Source: Rapana venosa
Lineage: Eukaryota; Mollusca; Gastropoda; Neogastropoda; Muricidae
Direction: 5' to 3'
NCBI GenBank assembly: GCA_028751875.1
Contig: CM054134.1
Span: 76,184,185-76,248,184 of the forward strand
Length of the DNA: 64,000 nucleotides
The position numbers were made by a program, and so were the translations under genes. Under the pieces are notes generated by a model. It saw nothing but the letters and a program-made list of their open reading frames with translations, had not been told where the DNA came from and made no database searches. How positions within the stretch are numbered: the stretch's first letter is position 1; every line of letters starts with the position of its first letter. Below, piece by piece: positions 18,142 through 29,265 of this stretch.

Positions 18142-18478
18142 TCGAAGACAGTGGAATAAGCACTCATGTGCTTTTTTTTTTTTTACATCCAGTCCACGTG
18201 TGTATGCAGTTTGGTAAATTTTGTCATCCGTTCCCACCGGCACACAATGGCCTACTCTTCTGAAAAGCGGAACAGGTTTTGACGTGTGTGCAAGATGTTC
18301 TGCGTGCGTTCGCACTCGGGACCTCGGTTTATGGTCTCATCCGGAGGACTTTCGGGAAGAATGGAGTCGGCGCTGACGTTAACTCCAGAGGAAAAATTCT
18401 CTTGAAAGGTATTCGAACCCTGATCAGAAAATCACGAGCGCCATGTGCAACGCTCTAACTAGCCAGGTCACCCCGTCC
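18142..18478 (-). mobile_element. SINE type A, near full-length
   Basis: Read on the minus strand it starts with a tRNA-like head (an A-box-like segment near 18470 and a GGTTCGAA-like B box near 18415), then the 'GAGTTAACGTCAGCGCC' linker and the type A body through to the 3' hairpin and tail at about 18145. The head-plus-body layout here and at 62060, 62745 and 63213 defines the full element. Confidence 0.8.
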
Positions 18479-18711
18479 CCCCAAAAGCCCATGTGTGCTT
18501 CCAGGGTGACAAAACCCACTCTGGTTGAAGTTCCGGAAGTAATGTACAAGTGCTATTAACAACATCAAATCTTATCTAACAGAATATACAAAAACACACG
18601 TTTACAAGGGAAAAAGTCATTCCTTGCATGAAAACTGCCTAGCTATGGTGATTCAAAATTTGAGGCAAAACAGTATACCTACAGTAAGTCTGCTAAGGTG
18701 TACATATTTTA

Positions 18712-18950
18712 TCTTCTTCTTCTTCAAGTGTCAGGTCTGGTCCTGCAGACATCGACGATCATGGCTCTCCATTCTTCCCTGTTCTCGGTCCCTCTCATGA
18801 GCTCATTGTTGGTGCCCTCTTTATTCGTTACGAATTTGTTTAAGCTGTCTGTGAATTTTGTGCGTTGTCTTCCTCTGCTCTTGTTTCCACAGATTTTGCC
18901 ACTCCATTTTATTGTATCTAACCTTCCCCTAAAAGGCAGCTCAGGCTAGA
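18712..18950 (-). pseudogene. 3' end of a LINE (C-terminal coding fragment with GAA tail)
   Basis: The minus strand reads LPFRGRLDTIKWSGKICG, then NKSRGRQRTKFTDSLNKF, then a segment ending EEWRAMIVDVCRTRPDT, a TGA stop, and at once an (AAG)n tail. The 'RGRQRxKFxDSL...WRAMIxDVCxRPxT-stop' pattern is the extreme C-terminus that I associate with animal non-LTR (LINE) reverse-transcriptase proteins. The rest of the element is absent, as expected for a 5'-truncated insertion from incomplete reverse transcription. The family name is uncertain. Confidence 0.6.
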
Positions 18951-19077
18951 GCTGAGCACCTTTCTTTTCAACAGCATTGACCTAACTTACATTACAGGTC
19001 CTACCTTGATCTGCTAGTTTGGGGCACAGTGGACTATCACGCTATCACCCTAACCTGCTCTGGCATGAGTGTAACAT

Positions 19078-19405
19078 CATCTCTTGTCGTCTTAATCTCG
19101 CAATCTGACGACTCGGGTTTGATTCCCGTTCAAGGGGATATTTTCCCCTGGAGTTAACATCAGTGCAGACTCCACTCTCCCCAAAAGTCCTTCGGATGAG
19201 ACCATAAACCGAGGCCCCGTGTACGAACGCACTCAGAACATCTTGCGCACACGTTAAATCTTGTTCCGCTTTTCGTAAGAGTAGGCCATTGTGTGCCGGT
19301 GGAAACAGATGACAGAATTTACAAAAATGCATACACATGGGGACTGGATGTAAAAAAGCAATAAGTAGTTATTCCATTATCCTCGATATAAAAGAATAAA
19401 ATAAA
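19078..19405 (+). mobile_element. SINE type A, near full-length
   Basis: A B-box-like GGGTTTGATTCCCG at about 19112 is followed by 'GGAGTTAACATCAGTGC', 'GATGAGACCATAAACCGAGG', the 'TTGCGCACACGTTAAA' block and the A-rich tail. The hairpin is shortened. The A box is poorly preserved. Confidence 0.85.
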
Positions 19406-20344
19406 TAACATAAATAAATCTTTAGTACTGCATAGCAGAGAATCACCTAAGCGTACCACATCAGCTTGCCCCTTTCTTTCTCCTACTCCTGAACTCTGGG
19501 AGCCAGAGAGGGTCGAAACTTCATATTCAGCTGTGACTCCAAACCTACAGATAGTTTTGCTCCGTGCCAAACCAGTTTTTTTCCCTATATATTTTTGCTC
19601 TGTGCCAAACCAGGTTTTTTCCCTAGATAGTTTTGCTCTGTGCCAAACCAGGTTTGTTTCCCCTTTATCTCTACAATTACGTAATATCCCATCAGCAGGT
19701 TTACAGCTATTGCTCAGACCATTCAAAGACACAAGATGCACACACAAAATCTTCAAATCCCCCCAAAAGATTGGAGATAATCTGGTCTGGCTCCAATAGC
19801 AAAGTTTGCTTGTCCTATGGCTCAAAGATTATGCAGCCCGTAATTATTATGATAACGGTATCATTATTAGCAAACATTATTTGTGACGTTAAAACACTTT
19901 CAGACAAATTCATACCCTATTTCTCCCCACAACGTCGGAATGCATCTATCTACCTTTAATGGTGGGTTAAAAAACGGCCGCACCTATACACGAAACTCTC
20001 ACTATTGGTGACCCTCGATACTCTAGCCAAGGAACGAAAAACAACAACAACAACAAAAGCAAACAAAGAAAACAAAACAAAACCCAAAAGAAAACTTCTC
20101 TGCTCATTACTCAGACTTAGCAGAGGCTTTTATACCCCTAAAAGTGCTTTCATTTCTCAAAAAAAGAAAAACATATTTACAAACTGAAGTTTGGGAGGTG
20201 GAGAAGAGGTGTGTGTTTGTGTGTGGGGGGGAGTTGTCTTCTCTTTTGTGTTTTGTATTGGTTGGGCAGGAAGGAGGGGGGTTAGAGGAGGGTGAAGGGT
20301 CGTTCGTTCGTTCGTTCGTTTGTTTGCTTGCTATTTATCTATTT
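19406..20344. other. Intergenic; fragment of a second SINE tail, no gene
   Basis: A triplicated segment at about 19550-19665 reads 'TTTTGCTC(C/T)GTGCCAAACCAG' with the flank 'TTTTTTCCCTA', giving three units of roughly 47 bp. The stretch 19925-20035 ('CGTCGGAATGCAT...GGTGACCCTCG...AGGAACGAA') matches the 3' end of the type F SINE. The rest has no supported gene. Confidence 0.55.
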
Positions 20345-20569
20345 ATTTATCTATTTATTCTTGTATATCGAGGATAATGGAATAAGCACTCATGTGCTTT
20401 TTTACATCCAGCCCCCGTGTGTATGCGGTTTTGTAAATTCTGTCATCTGTTTCCACCGGCACACAATGGCCTACTCTTCCGAAAAGCGGAACAGGATTTA
20501 ACCTGTGCGCAAGATGTTCTGCATGCGTTCGAACACGGAGCCTCGGTTTATAGTCTCATCCGAAGGATT
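20345..20569 (-). mobile_element. SINE type A, 5'-truncated
   Basis: The minus-strand body runs from the 'GATGAGACTATAAACCGAGG' core (near 20565) to the hairpin (AAGCAC/GTGCTT near 20385) and the 'TCGATATACAAGAATAAAT' tail. The head is missing. Confidence 0.85.
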
Positions 20570-20968
20570 ACTCACTTATTTGCCTTTTTCGTTTGTTTGT
20601 TCGTTCGCTCGAGTGCTTCAGTGTTAGCTTGCTTGCTTTTATTATTATTTTTTTTAGGGGGGGGGGGTGGATCCGTTGGAAATTCTGTTGGCTACTCACT
20701 CTTGTATTTTCGTCTTTGTTGACTGACCTCCATTTGTTCTATCTCATTTTTGTGGGCTTGGCTTTTGTTTGTTTTTTTTGTTTTTTGTTTGGTTGGGTTT
20801 CTTTGTGGCTTTGTTGTTGTTATTATTGTTTTGAAATACATACTCGCGATAAGAACGTGTTTACGGGGTCAATGTGGCAAGAACCACCACATAAACATCG
20901 GATGAGAGAGAGAGAGAGAGGGGGGGGCAGACAGACAGACAGACAGACACAGATAGACAGAGAAAGAA

Positions 20969-21051
<83 letters not shown>

Positions 21052-21689
21052 TGTGTGTGTGTGTGTGTGACAAATTTTTAAAGAGATATAGCAAAATGTT
21101 TTACAATGGTTTTATTAGTTGTTGACATTACAAAATGAAGCTTAAACAAACAAGGCTGCATACAGTATTTCCGTAGAATTAAATTGTTATTCAAAGTTGA
21201 GAGAGAGATGAAGACGAAGATAATGATAATGATGATGGAGAATGATGGATGATGATGATAATGATGGTGATGATGGTGATGGTGATGATGACGACGATGA
21301 TGTTGATGATGATAATGATGATGATGGACTGTCATGGACTGAAAAAATAAGAAATTAGACTGAAGAGTCTTTCACACTATCAAGAAACCATATCTTTATT
21401 TCTTACTTTCTTTCTTCCTTCCTTTCTTCTTTCTTTCTTCCTTTCTCTCTTCCTTCTTTCTTTCCTTCATTCCTACCTTCCTTTTATTGTGTTTTCTCTT
21501 CCCTTCTTTCCCTTCTTCTCCACTTCCTCTTTTTCTTCTTCTTCTCTTTTTTCTCTTCTTCTTCTTCTTCCCCCCCCCCCCCCCCCCCCCCTCTCTCTCT
21601 CTCTCTCTCTGCCTCTCTCTGTTTCCTTCCAGCTCTTCCCTAACTTTTTCTTTCTTTAAAAAAAGAAAAGAAGAAAAAGAAGAAGAAGA
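20570..21689. repeat. Microsatellites: (CAGA)n, (GA)n, (GAT)n, (TTTC)n, C run
   Basis: The arrays are (CAGA)n at 20926-20950, (GA)n at 20970-21049 followed by (GT)n, GAT-type repeats at 21210-21330, pyrimidine (TTTC)n at 21400-21480, and a C run plus (CT)n at 21570-21612. 20640-20860 is T/G-rich with no gene. Confidence 0.8.
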
Positions 21690-22454
21690 TAGATTGGAAT
21701 GTCACATGACTCAGGGACAGAAGCCCTTGTGAAACTTTCCAGACATTTCCATTACAGATGTCTGAGCTGATCCATTGCTGCAGCCCCCGAGCCCATCAGA
21801 CCTCCCCTATCAAAGTGCACTGCAGTGGAACACTGGACAATGCCATTGCTGTAACTGCACACAGTCACGCCATCACAGAACTGGTGTAAGCAAGCAAGAA
21901 GTCTTACCCCTCCCCCCCCCCCCCCCCCCCCCCTGATTTTTCCTCATCTGATTTATACAAATCTTCATGTTTTGCATGTTTTATTTGAAAGTATGTAGAT
22001 TCGTGTACTTCTGCATTTGAATCATGGTATGTTTTGGTAACTAAAGGGACGGGGACAGATTAGGCAGATTGTTCATGTATTTGCATGCTTTTTAGAAAAA
22101 GAAAATCAGATCAACAAATGGCTACACCTATGAAATTTCATTATGCGTTGACCTGCAGATTTTTCTCTCTTTTATTTTATACTTCTTTCTTTCTCTTTTT
22201 TTTTCTTTGTTTCTTTTCTTCCTTTCTTGTTTCGTCCTTGCTGTCTATTAAAAAAAAATTCTTTCCCGTTTCTTTTTTGTCTTTCTTTTTGTCCTTCATT
22301 ATCCTTTCTTTCTCTCCCTTTTTTCTTCACTCTCCTGCTTTTCATTCCCACCCCCATCCTTTTTTTTCTTAATATCTACGTCCCTTTCCTTTCATTCTTC
22401 AGGTACTCTAAAAAAAAATTCAGAGAGAAAAAAGAACATCACAAGAAGAAGAAA
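21690..22454 (+). repeat. Tandem block, unit 1 of 3 (about 765 bp)
   Basis: Unit 1 of a directly repeated block. Its conserved core (about 21692-21895) contains 'GTCACATGACTCAGGGACAG', then 'TTTCCATTACAG', then a 126-nt stretch with one open plus frame (MSELIHCCSPRAHQT... to ...AVTAHSHAITEL), then 'GTGTAAGCAAGCAAG'. The non-core part ('TTCATGTTTTGCATG...', 'GTTGACCTGCAG', pyrimidine-rich DNA) also recurs, more diverged, in unit 2. The core looks like an exon between an acceptor and a donor, but I do not recognise the peptide. Confidence 0.75.
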
Positions 22455-22789
22455 GATTGGAATGTCACATGTTTTGGGGACAGAAGCCCTTGTGAAACTT
22501 TCCAGACTTTTCCATTACAGATGTCTGAGCTGATCCATTGCTGCAGCCCCCGAGCCCATCAGACCTCCCCTATCAAAATGTACTGCAGTGGAACACCGGA
22601 CAATGCCATTGCTGTAACTGCACACAGTCACGCCATCACAGAACCGGTGTAAGCAAGCAAGAAGTTTCACCATCTGTATATTTTTCTTTTGGGTTACTTA
22701 AGTCGTCATGCTTTGCAGGTTTGACTTGAAGCTGCATTTAAATCTGGCTCACTTTTGGAACCTAAGGGTAGAGGTGTGTGTGTGTGTGT

Positions 22790-22884
<95 letters not shown>

Positions 22885-23104
22885 ACTGTTTTAAATTTCC
22901 AGATCAATTTATGAGCAGACTTGCGAACCTTTCTTTTGTATTGACTTGCAGATTTATTTTTTCGTTCTTTCTTTTTTCCTTCCTTCCATCTTTCTTTCCT
23001 TTCTGCCTTTCTTTTCTTCTTTCTTTTCCCCTTCTTCCTTTATTTTGTCCTCTATTTTCAATTTCTGTTGTCTTCCCCCTTCTACTTCTTTGTCGTTGCC
23101 TCAT
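22455..23104 (+). repeat. Tandem block, unit 2 of 3, with internal (GT)n
   Basis: The core at about 22457-22660 is nearly identical to unit 1. The same 42-codon frame is open, with a few amino-acid changes (KVH to KMY, TLD to TPD). The flank keeps 'CGTCATGCTTTGCAGG' and 'ATTGACTTGCAGATTTATT'. A (GT)n array at 22773-22878 has expanded inside it. The unit is cut near 23105 by the insertions that separate it from unit 3. Confidence 0.75.
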
Positions 23105-23124
23105 TTTCTATGACACCTCCCCCC

Positions 23125-23455
23125 TTCCTGTAGGAATGCAGGGGCCCTGTCAGTATAAATAGCATCCCCACCTCCTGGAAATTCTGTGCTAAGAAGTCAA
23201 TCTTTTTCTATCCCTCTCTTTGTTTCTGCCTTGTTTCTAACTTCCCGTCACTCCGCCATGTCTATTTTTTGCCTTCTTGATCCATTCTCCGGCCTTTTTC
23301 CCAGAAAGAAGAAAAAACGACAACAATTCTCTCCTATGCTGAAGTCAGATGCACTGGGCCTGACTTTTCAGGTGCTTAATGGCAACACAACGCATTTTAG
23401 CTCATTTGACAGACAACAATAGTTACTGTCTAGCATTCGACAAAGAAGAAGAATC
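23125..23455 (+). mobile_element. SINE type E with (GAA)n tail
   Basis: Shared landmarks are 'CCTGTCAGTATAAATAGCAT', 'GGAAATTCTGTGCTAA', a pyrimidine-rich middle, 'GATGCACTGGGCCTGACTT', 'CAACACAACGCATTTT' and a tail ending in GAAGAAGAA. Other copies lie at 42778-43130 and 55055-55375, with partial copies near 30905, 42245, 47083 and 60185. No clear pol III boxes are visible, so its origin is unclear. Confidence 0.75.
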
Positions 23456-23994
23456 TTCTATGATGTTTCTGACCTGCTGCTCCCACGTTGCTCATTTCAA
23501 TCTCTCCACCCAAGCTACACCCAGATTTGCTAAATTATATCCTCAATGTCAGAAGTGCACAGGGAGCCCACCACTGTCAGGCCACCTTGGGGCCATGAGC
23601 CAGAGGGGCCCTGCACTGCTGCTGGGTCACCCTGGTGGTGTACAGTGGTACCTGTTCCGAGCTAAAATACGCAGAACAACACCTACCAAGCCCGCTACTG
23701 AAGACAGTAATAGCTCAGTCATGGAGCCAAACAGAGTGAGACTCCCACTTGGAGTGGCAACCACCAAAGTGTCCCTCCAATGACCTTCTCCCATGAACTT
23801 CCTACCTCTAAAGCTTTGACATTAACCCACTTTAGGCACAAAGTGTATGAAGAACCAAAACTGAGGTCACCCTGAGATCAAAGTAACCTGGACCACCAAA
23901 TCAGAGACAAATGTATTTTATTGCATGGTGATCAATAGTAATGGGAATGGTGAAATGATGCTGCTATGATAGTGTATGTGCTTTGAGACTTCTC
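23456..23994. other. Unique segment, no gene accepted
   Basis: A plus frame of 134 codons covers much of this stretch, but it begins inside the SINE E tail and has no recognisable domain. Codon and residue composition look random. It probably belongs to an unidentified interspersed repeat. Confidence 0.4.
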
Positions 23995-24004
23995 AATAGG
24001 GCTG

Positions 24005-24278
24005 TAATCTTTGCTTCCTATCGTAAAATATCCCTGCAACAACTGGGTCCAAGAGATACAGACTCCTGCAGTGTTGGTCTGGTAATTTGAGCAACACTCT
24101 CAAATTCACATCTGTAAAGTGGATGAAGCTTGACTAGGGTCCTAGTCTTCCAAATGAACCCTTTGTAAACTCACTCTGATCGGAGCTGGACAGAGTTGGA
24201 AAAATTCCTACGACTCCCATGGGATTCGAACCCATAACCTTCTAGTCTGTGTAACCAGAGACCCTAACGTCTGCAACA
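24005..24278 (-). mobile_element. tRNA-headed SINE, type D
   Basis: On the minus strand a B box (GGTTCGAATCCC near 24226) and an A-box-like segment near 24262 are followed by the same body as the copy at 1110-1375 ('CTCTCAAATT...GCAGTGTTGG' read in reverse). It sits between units 2 and 3 of the triplicated block. Confidence 0.7.
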
Positions 24279-24279
24279 T

Positions 24280-24650
24280 TGCAGCTGATTCCTTCTACTT
24301 TTTTTTTATTTGGCTGTCCCCTTTTTTGTACTTTCAATTTGCCCCCCTTTCCTTTCCTTCCTGCTCCAGTTTTCGACCTTTTTTCCAAGAAAAGGAAGAA
24401 GGGGGAAAGAAGAATGATTGAAATGTCACATAGTTTAGGGACAGAAGCCCTTGTGAAACTTTCCAGACATTTCCATTACAGATGTCTGAGCTGATTCATT
24501 GCTGCAGCCCCCGAACCCATCAGACCTCCCCTATCAAAATGCACTGCAGTGGAACACTGGACAATGCTGTTGCTGTAACTGCACACAGTCACGCCATCAC
24601 AGAACCGGTGTAAGCAAGCAAGAAGTCTTACACACCCTCCTGTTTTTTCA
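24280..24650 (+). repeat. Tandem block, unit 3 of 3
   Basis: The core at about 24416-24632 again has the splice-like 'TTTCCATTACAG', the 42-codon open frame (SPRAH becomes SPRTH, DNAIAV becomes DNAVAV) and 'GTGTAAGCAAGCAAG'. The pyrimidine-rich lead is present too. Core-to-core spacing from unit 2 is about 1,961 bp. Subtracting the roughly 1.2 kb of inserted SINE material gives about 765 bp, the same period as units 1 to 2. Confidence 0.75.
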
Positions 24651-24721
24651 CTCCGGTTTATTCTGATTGTCGTATTCTGAACGTTGTATTCAAAGCTGTT
24701 TTGATTTTATTTCTCTTTTTA

Positions 24722-25078
24722 GCTGAGTGGATAAAACCGTTCGACTTCAATCCCATGAGTTCATAAAGTCGTGGGTTCGAATCTTGGTGACATCTGGTAT
24801 ACTAAGGTGGGGATGTTAATGATCTCCCAGGTCAACTTCAAATGTAGTTCTGCTAGTGCCTTAATTCCTTTCATGTATATACATATGCAGAAGATTAAAT
24901 ATACAAGTTAAAGATCCTGTAATTCATGTCAGCATTCGGGGAGAATGAAAACACAGACTTATCATACATCCATCCCTAAAGTCAGAATGCGGCTACCTTT
25001 ATGATGGGCAAAAACCGGTTGTATGCACAAAATCTCACCAGTGGTGAACCTCGGAGCCCTTGCTGAGGAACGAAATCA
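24722..25078 (+). mobile_element. tRNA-headed SINE, type F
   Basis: An A-box-like 'TAGCTGAGTGGATAAA' and a B box 'GGGTTCGAATCTTGG' (24773-24787) are followed by 'AAAGATCCTGTAATTCATGT', 'GTCAGAATGCGGCTACC' and an ending '...GGTGAACCTCGG...GAGGAACGAAA'. The 3' third recurs alone or fused to other heads at about 1853, 19925, 56535, 61565 and 62385. Confidence 0.75.
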
Positions 25079-25144
25079 TTTTCTCTTTTTGGTTTGCGAG
25101 GTGGTTAGTTCAAAATTGAGATATATCGTGTGACCTAAAAACAC

Positions 25145-25430
25145 TTTAAAAGGTAAAGGAGTCCCATAACCTACAAGGTCGTAGGGGAGCGAGGCGTCAG
25201 AGACCTCACTTCTCTAGGGCCAGCATTTTGACGCGGGCCAACTCATCTTCTCTAGTGCTTTAATTCCTTCATGACTAAGATGAGGATTGTAACCTATTAT
25301 CAGCTTGGGAATGAACGAACTTATACTCCAAAAGCAATGCGCCCTGCAAAACGGTTCAACCCATCCAACTGGTAGCCCGCCGACGAACGAATTAACTTGT
25401 TGGGTGAGGAGTTCAAAATGAGCTATATCG
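25145..25430 (-). mobile_element. SINE type B fragment joined to other repeat material
   Basis: 25147-25250 matches the 3' part of type B elements ('GGTAAAGGAGTCCCATAACC', 'GAGCGAGGCGTCAGAGA', 'GGGCCAGCATTTTGA'), read here in reverse orientation. Beyond about 25250 the match is lost. It resumes weakly near 25360 ('CCATCCAACTGGTAGCCC'). Confidence 0.5.
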
Positions 25431-25825
25431 TGACAAACACTTTACTTTTTTATTTTATTCGTTTATTCATCTACATTCCAAATCAATTCATGACCAGACC
25501 AGCTTGTGATTAAATACGTTTCACTATTGAGCGTGAATGAATGAAAGTATAAATTAAAGAACGAACGAACAAACGAATGAATGTACTTACTGATTGACCT
25601 GGTTCACATTCTGAGATCTGTTATATATTCCTTTGTTTATCTCCCTTACCTGACTGTCTAATTAACTTTTGTGTTTCTGTTTGACTGTTTGGTTGTTTCT
25701 TCTAGAGCGAATTTCGATATGTCAATTTGGAGGGAAAGAAAATGAGTGGAACGACACTGAAGTACATTAAGAACACACCAAAACACACACACACACACAC
25801 ACACACTCTCCTCCTCCCCACATCA

Positions 25826-25862
<37 letters not shown>

Positions 25863-25910
25863 CTCTCTTTCTCCCTCTCTCTCTCCGTTTGTAGGCTGAC
25901 AAACAAGGAA

Positions 25911-25998
<88 letters not shown>

Positions 25999-26408
25999 AG
26001 ATGATGGTGGTGGTGGTGGTGATTACAGTGATGACAATGATGATGATCATCATCATAATGAAAACAACAACAACAGCAACAATAAACAACAATAGTGATG
26101 ATGATGATGACGACCACGATGACGATGATGGCGATAACGAGGATGATGATGATGATAACAATGATGATGATCATCATCATCACCATCATCACCATAGTCA
26201 TCATCACAGTCATGATCATACATGGAATAATCTCCATAGGGTGAAATTGCCCCCATGAGAGGAGGGGTCTCCTTTGGTGGGGGAGCTGCAGTAGGCTGCA
26301 GCTGTTGCTGAAAGTCACCTGGGGAAGACGGAGTGAGTGGCTGCTATCAGACAGACAGACTGGAAGGGGGGAGTGGGCAGAGAGACAGACAGAGAGAGAG
26401 AGAGAGAG

Positions 26409-26443
<35 letters not shown>

Positions 26444-26485
26444 TAGACAGGCAGGCAGGCAGACAGACAGACAAACAGACCGAAA
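25431..26485. repeat. Microsatellites incl. a large GAT/GAC array
   Basis: (CA)n lies at 25784-25805, (CT)n at 25829-25885, GAT/GAC-type trinucleotides at 25911-26215 and (CAGA)n at 26360-26480. The Asp, Met, Ser, Ile and His-rich frames here are artefacts of the trinucleotide units. 25440-25780 is unique with no gene. Confidence 0.8.
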
Positions 26486-26730
26486 GTCCTTCGGATGAGA
26501 CTATAAACCGAGGCTCCGTGTTCGAACGCATGCAGAGCATCTTGCGCACACGTTAAATCCTGTTCCGCTTTTGGGAAGAGTAGGCCATTGTGTGCCGGTG
26601 GAAACAGATGACAGAATTTACAAAACCGCATACACACGGGGATTGGATGTTTTAAAAAAAGCACATGAGTGCTTATTCCATTATCCTCGATATGAAACAA
26701 TAAATAAATAAATAAATAAATAAATAAACA
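26486..26730 (+). mobile_element. SINE type A, 5'-truncated
   Basis: It has the well-preserved body from 'CCTTCGGATGAGACTATAAA' to the hairpin AAGCACATGAGTGCTT, and an (AAAT)n tail that has expanded at 26700-26728. The head is missing and the 5' edge abuts a (CAGA)n array. Confidence 0.85.
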
Positions 26731-27044
26731 GTCAGATAGACAACCACACAAAAACTTGCACAAAGTATTGAGATAGACAAACACAAACACACAGGCAGAC
26801 AGACAGACCGACCGACAAAGACAATGACAATGACAATGACAAATTTTAATGAATTTAGGCCTCTGCCCATTTTCATGGGGTACATAAATCTCTTTAAACA
26901 CAAGGCTGCATATATCAGGAAAAAAGTGAAAAAAGTGAAAAGAACATATAAGCATAAATGATTAACATCAAGAGTTACAAAATTCTAGGTGGACAGGAGA
27001 CTCAGTTTACTGTCTCTTAGACAAAGACAGAGACACAGAGACAA

Positions 27045-27075
<31 letters not shown>

Positions 27076-27826
27076 GAGACACGCGGGTTCTCAGGAGGAC
27101 GGAGAGGGAATCAATAATACAGCTATGGAGATCATACATACACGCAGCGGCGAAACTGCCTGCAGTAGTCATCTTGCCGCAGAGGTAACGGACTTGCAGG
27201 ATGACGCAGCTGCTGTGCAGCAGGTGTGGTAACAACAATGTAGGTGAACAGTCATTATGCATCTGCTGTCTGTGTAGATACAATGTATGACATTTTAGTT
27301 TGGTGTTATTGATGTTGTTATTGTTGTTGTTGTTTGTGCTGGACTGTCCGACTGTCTGTCTGCCAGTCTATATTTTTTTTCTGTTTTCTGTGTGGTGTGG
27401 TGTTTGTGTTGTGTTGTGTGTGTTGTGTTGTGTTGTGTTGTGTGTTGTGTTGTGTTGTGTTGTGTGTGTGTGTGTGTGTTGTATGTGTGTGTGTTGTGTT
27501 GTGTTGTGTGTGTGTTGTGGTGTGTGTGTGTGTTTGTGTGTGGTGTGTGGTGTGGTGTGGTGTGTGTGTGGTGTGTATGTGGTGGTGTGTGTGTGTGTAT
27601 GTGTGTGTGTGTGTGGGGGGGGGGGGTTGGTATTGTTTTGTGTGTGCGTGGGTGTGTGGTGTGTGTGTGTGTGTATGTGTGTGTGTGTGTATCTGTGCAC
27701 GCGCGTGTGCGCGCACGCGCCCATGCATGTGTGTCTGTAGAGATATTAGTAGATGTAGAAGAAATAGCAATAATAATGATAATGAGGAGGAGGTGGAGGT
27801 GGCAGCAGCAGCACTTGTCATCATCA

Positions 27827-27863
<37 letters not shown>

Positions 27864-27865
27864 CG

Positions 27866-27931
<66 letters not shown>

Positions 27932-28444
27932 ACACCGTTTGTATTATAACAAGCGAATTGTCATTATCATCTTTCTGAATTGGTGTAACATCTGTATTTA
28001 TCCCATAGAAGCTAAACAAACACACACACGCCCCCCCTCCCCCCCCTCCCACACACACACACACACATACACACAGTGATTGTCAAATATCACATTTTGT
28101 GAACGGTTATAAAATTAAATCGAAACACACACACAGAAACCAAATGTATATGCCAGTACCTGTTTTTTGAAGGATAGGGGTGGGGGGAGGGTGCAGGGGG
28201 AGGGGGGGGGGGTGCAGGGGGGGGGGGGTGCAGGGGGGAGTGCAGGGGTGGGGGGTCAACCATTGTTTGTTTCAACAAGATCATAAAATCATGATGATTT
28301 TTAAAAAGAGACCATATACTGGCATACAGTGCAAATAATAACCAAGCTGGAATTTTTTTAAAACTATTTTTTTATTCATTTTCTCATTTCAAATAAAAAG
28401 AACACAATCAAATACTTCTACAACGCAAAAATAATTACTTACAG
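26731..28444. repeat. Simple repeats: (CAGA)n, GTGTT-type array, (ATC)n, G runs
   Basis: (CAGA)n lies at 26790-26815 and 27045-27075, a long GT array with GTGTT units at 27390-27700, (ATC)n with CGTs at 27817-27930, (AC)n with C runs at 28020-28075, and G-rich GTGCAGGGG units at 28176-28255. 26840-26900 resembles a LINE 3' tail ('AATTTAGGCCTCTGCCCATT') but is too short to name. No gene is supported. Confidence 0.75.
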
Positions 28445-29265
28445 GAGCCAAACAATCATCCATCTCCTCGTCCAAATCAGACATTGTAACAATCATCTTT
28501 GTCCAAATCAGACATTGTAATAATCATCTACCTCCTTGTCCAAATCAGACATTGTAACAATCATCCATGTCCAAATCAGACATTGTCACAATCATCCATC
28601 TAATTTTCCAAATCAGACATTGTAACAATCATCCATGTCCAAATCATACATTGTCACAATCATCCGCCTCCTTGTCCAAATCAGACATTGTCACAATCAT
28701 TCTTGTCCAAATCAGATAATATGTAACAATCGGCCTTGTCCAAATCAGACATTATAAAATCATCCATCCCCTTGTCCAGATCAGACATTGTAAAATCATT
28801 CATCCCCTTGTCCAAATAAGACATTGTAAAATCATCCATCCCCTTGTCCAAATTAGACATTGTAACAATTATCCATCTCCTTGCCAAACCAGATATAGCA
28901 ACAATCATCCTTGTCCAAATCAGATATTGTAACTATCATCCATGTCCAAATCAGACATTGTAACAATCATCCATGTCTAAATCAGACATTGCAAAATCAT
29001 CCATCCCCTTGTCCAAATTAGACATTGTAACAATTATCCATCTCCTTGCCAAACCAGATATAGCAACATTCATCCTTGTCCAAATCAGATATTGTAACTA
29101 TCATCCATGTCCATCCATGTCCAAACCACCCACTGTAACAATCATCCATGTCCAAATTAGACATTGTACCAATCATCCATGTCCACACCACACACTGTAA
29201 TAATCATCCATGCCCAAATCAGACATTGTAACAAATCATCCATCTTCTTGTCAGTGTCAGACAGA
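28445..29265. repeat. Minisatellite with a GTCCAAATCAGACATTGTAA unit
   Basis: More than 20 imperfect units of about 27-45 bp share 'GTCCAAATCAGACATTGTAA' and 'CAATCATCCAT', with an optional 'CTCCTTGTCC' insert that makes long and short unit types. A block of about 150 bp (28815-28960 versus 28985-29120) is repeated almost exactly, so there is higher-order structure. The minus-strand frame (MSDLDKGMDDFT repeats) is open for only 75 codons. I do not accept it as a gene. Confidence 0.85.

Noticed and set aside
23379..23783. 134-codon plus frame
   Set aside because: It starts inside a SINE E tail and has no domain or splice context.
24722..24800. tRNA gene
   Set aside because: The A and B boxes are present, but the sequence does not fold into a full cloverleaf and continues into a SINE body. 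The same applies to heads at 1110, 62060, 62745 and 63213.
25767..26549. 260-codon minus frame
   Set aside because: It runs through (CAGA)n, GAT/GAC arrays and a SINE A body. It is a concatenation of repeats.
27318..28064. 248-codon His/Thr-rich minus frame and 214-codon Val/Cys plus frame
   Set aside because: Dinucleotide GT and trinucleotide ATC arrays give open frames on both strands. There is no unique coding part.
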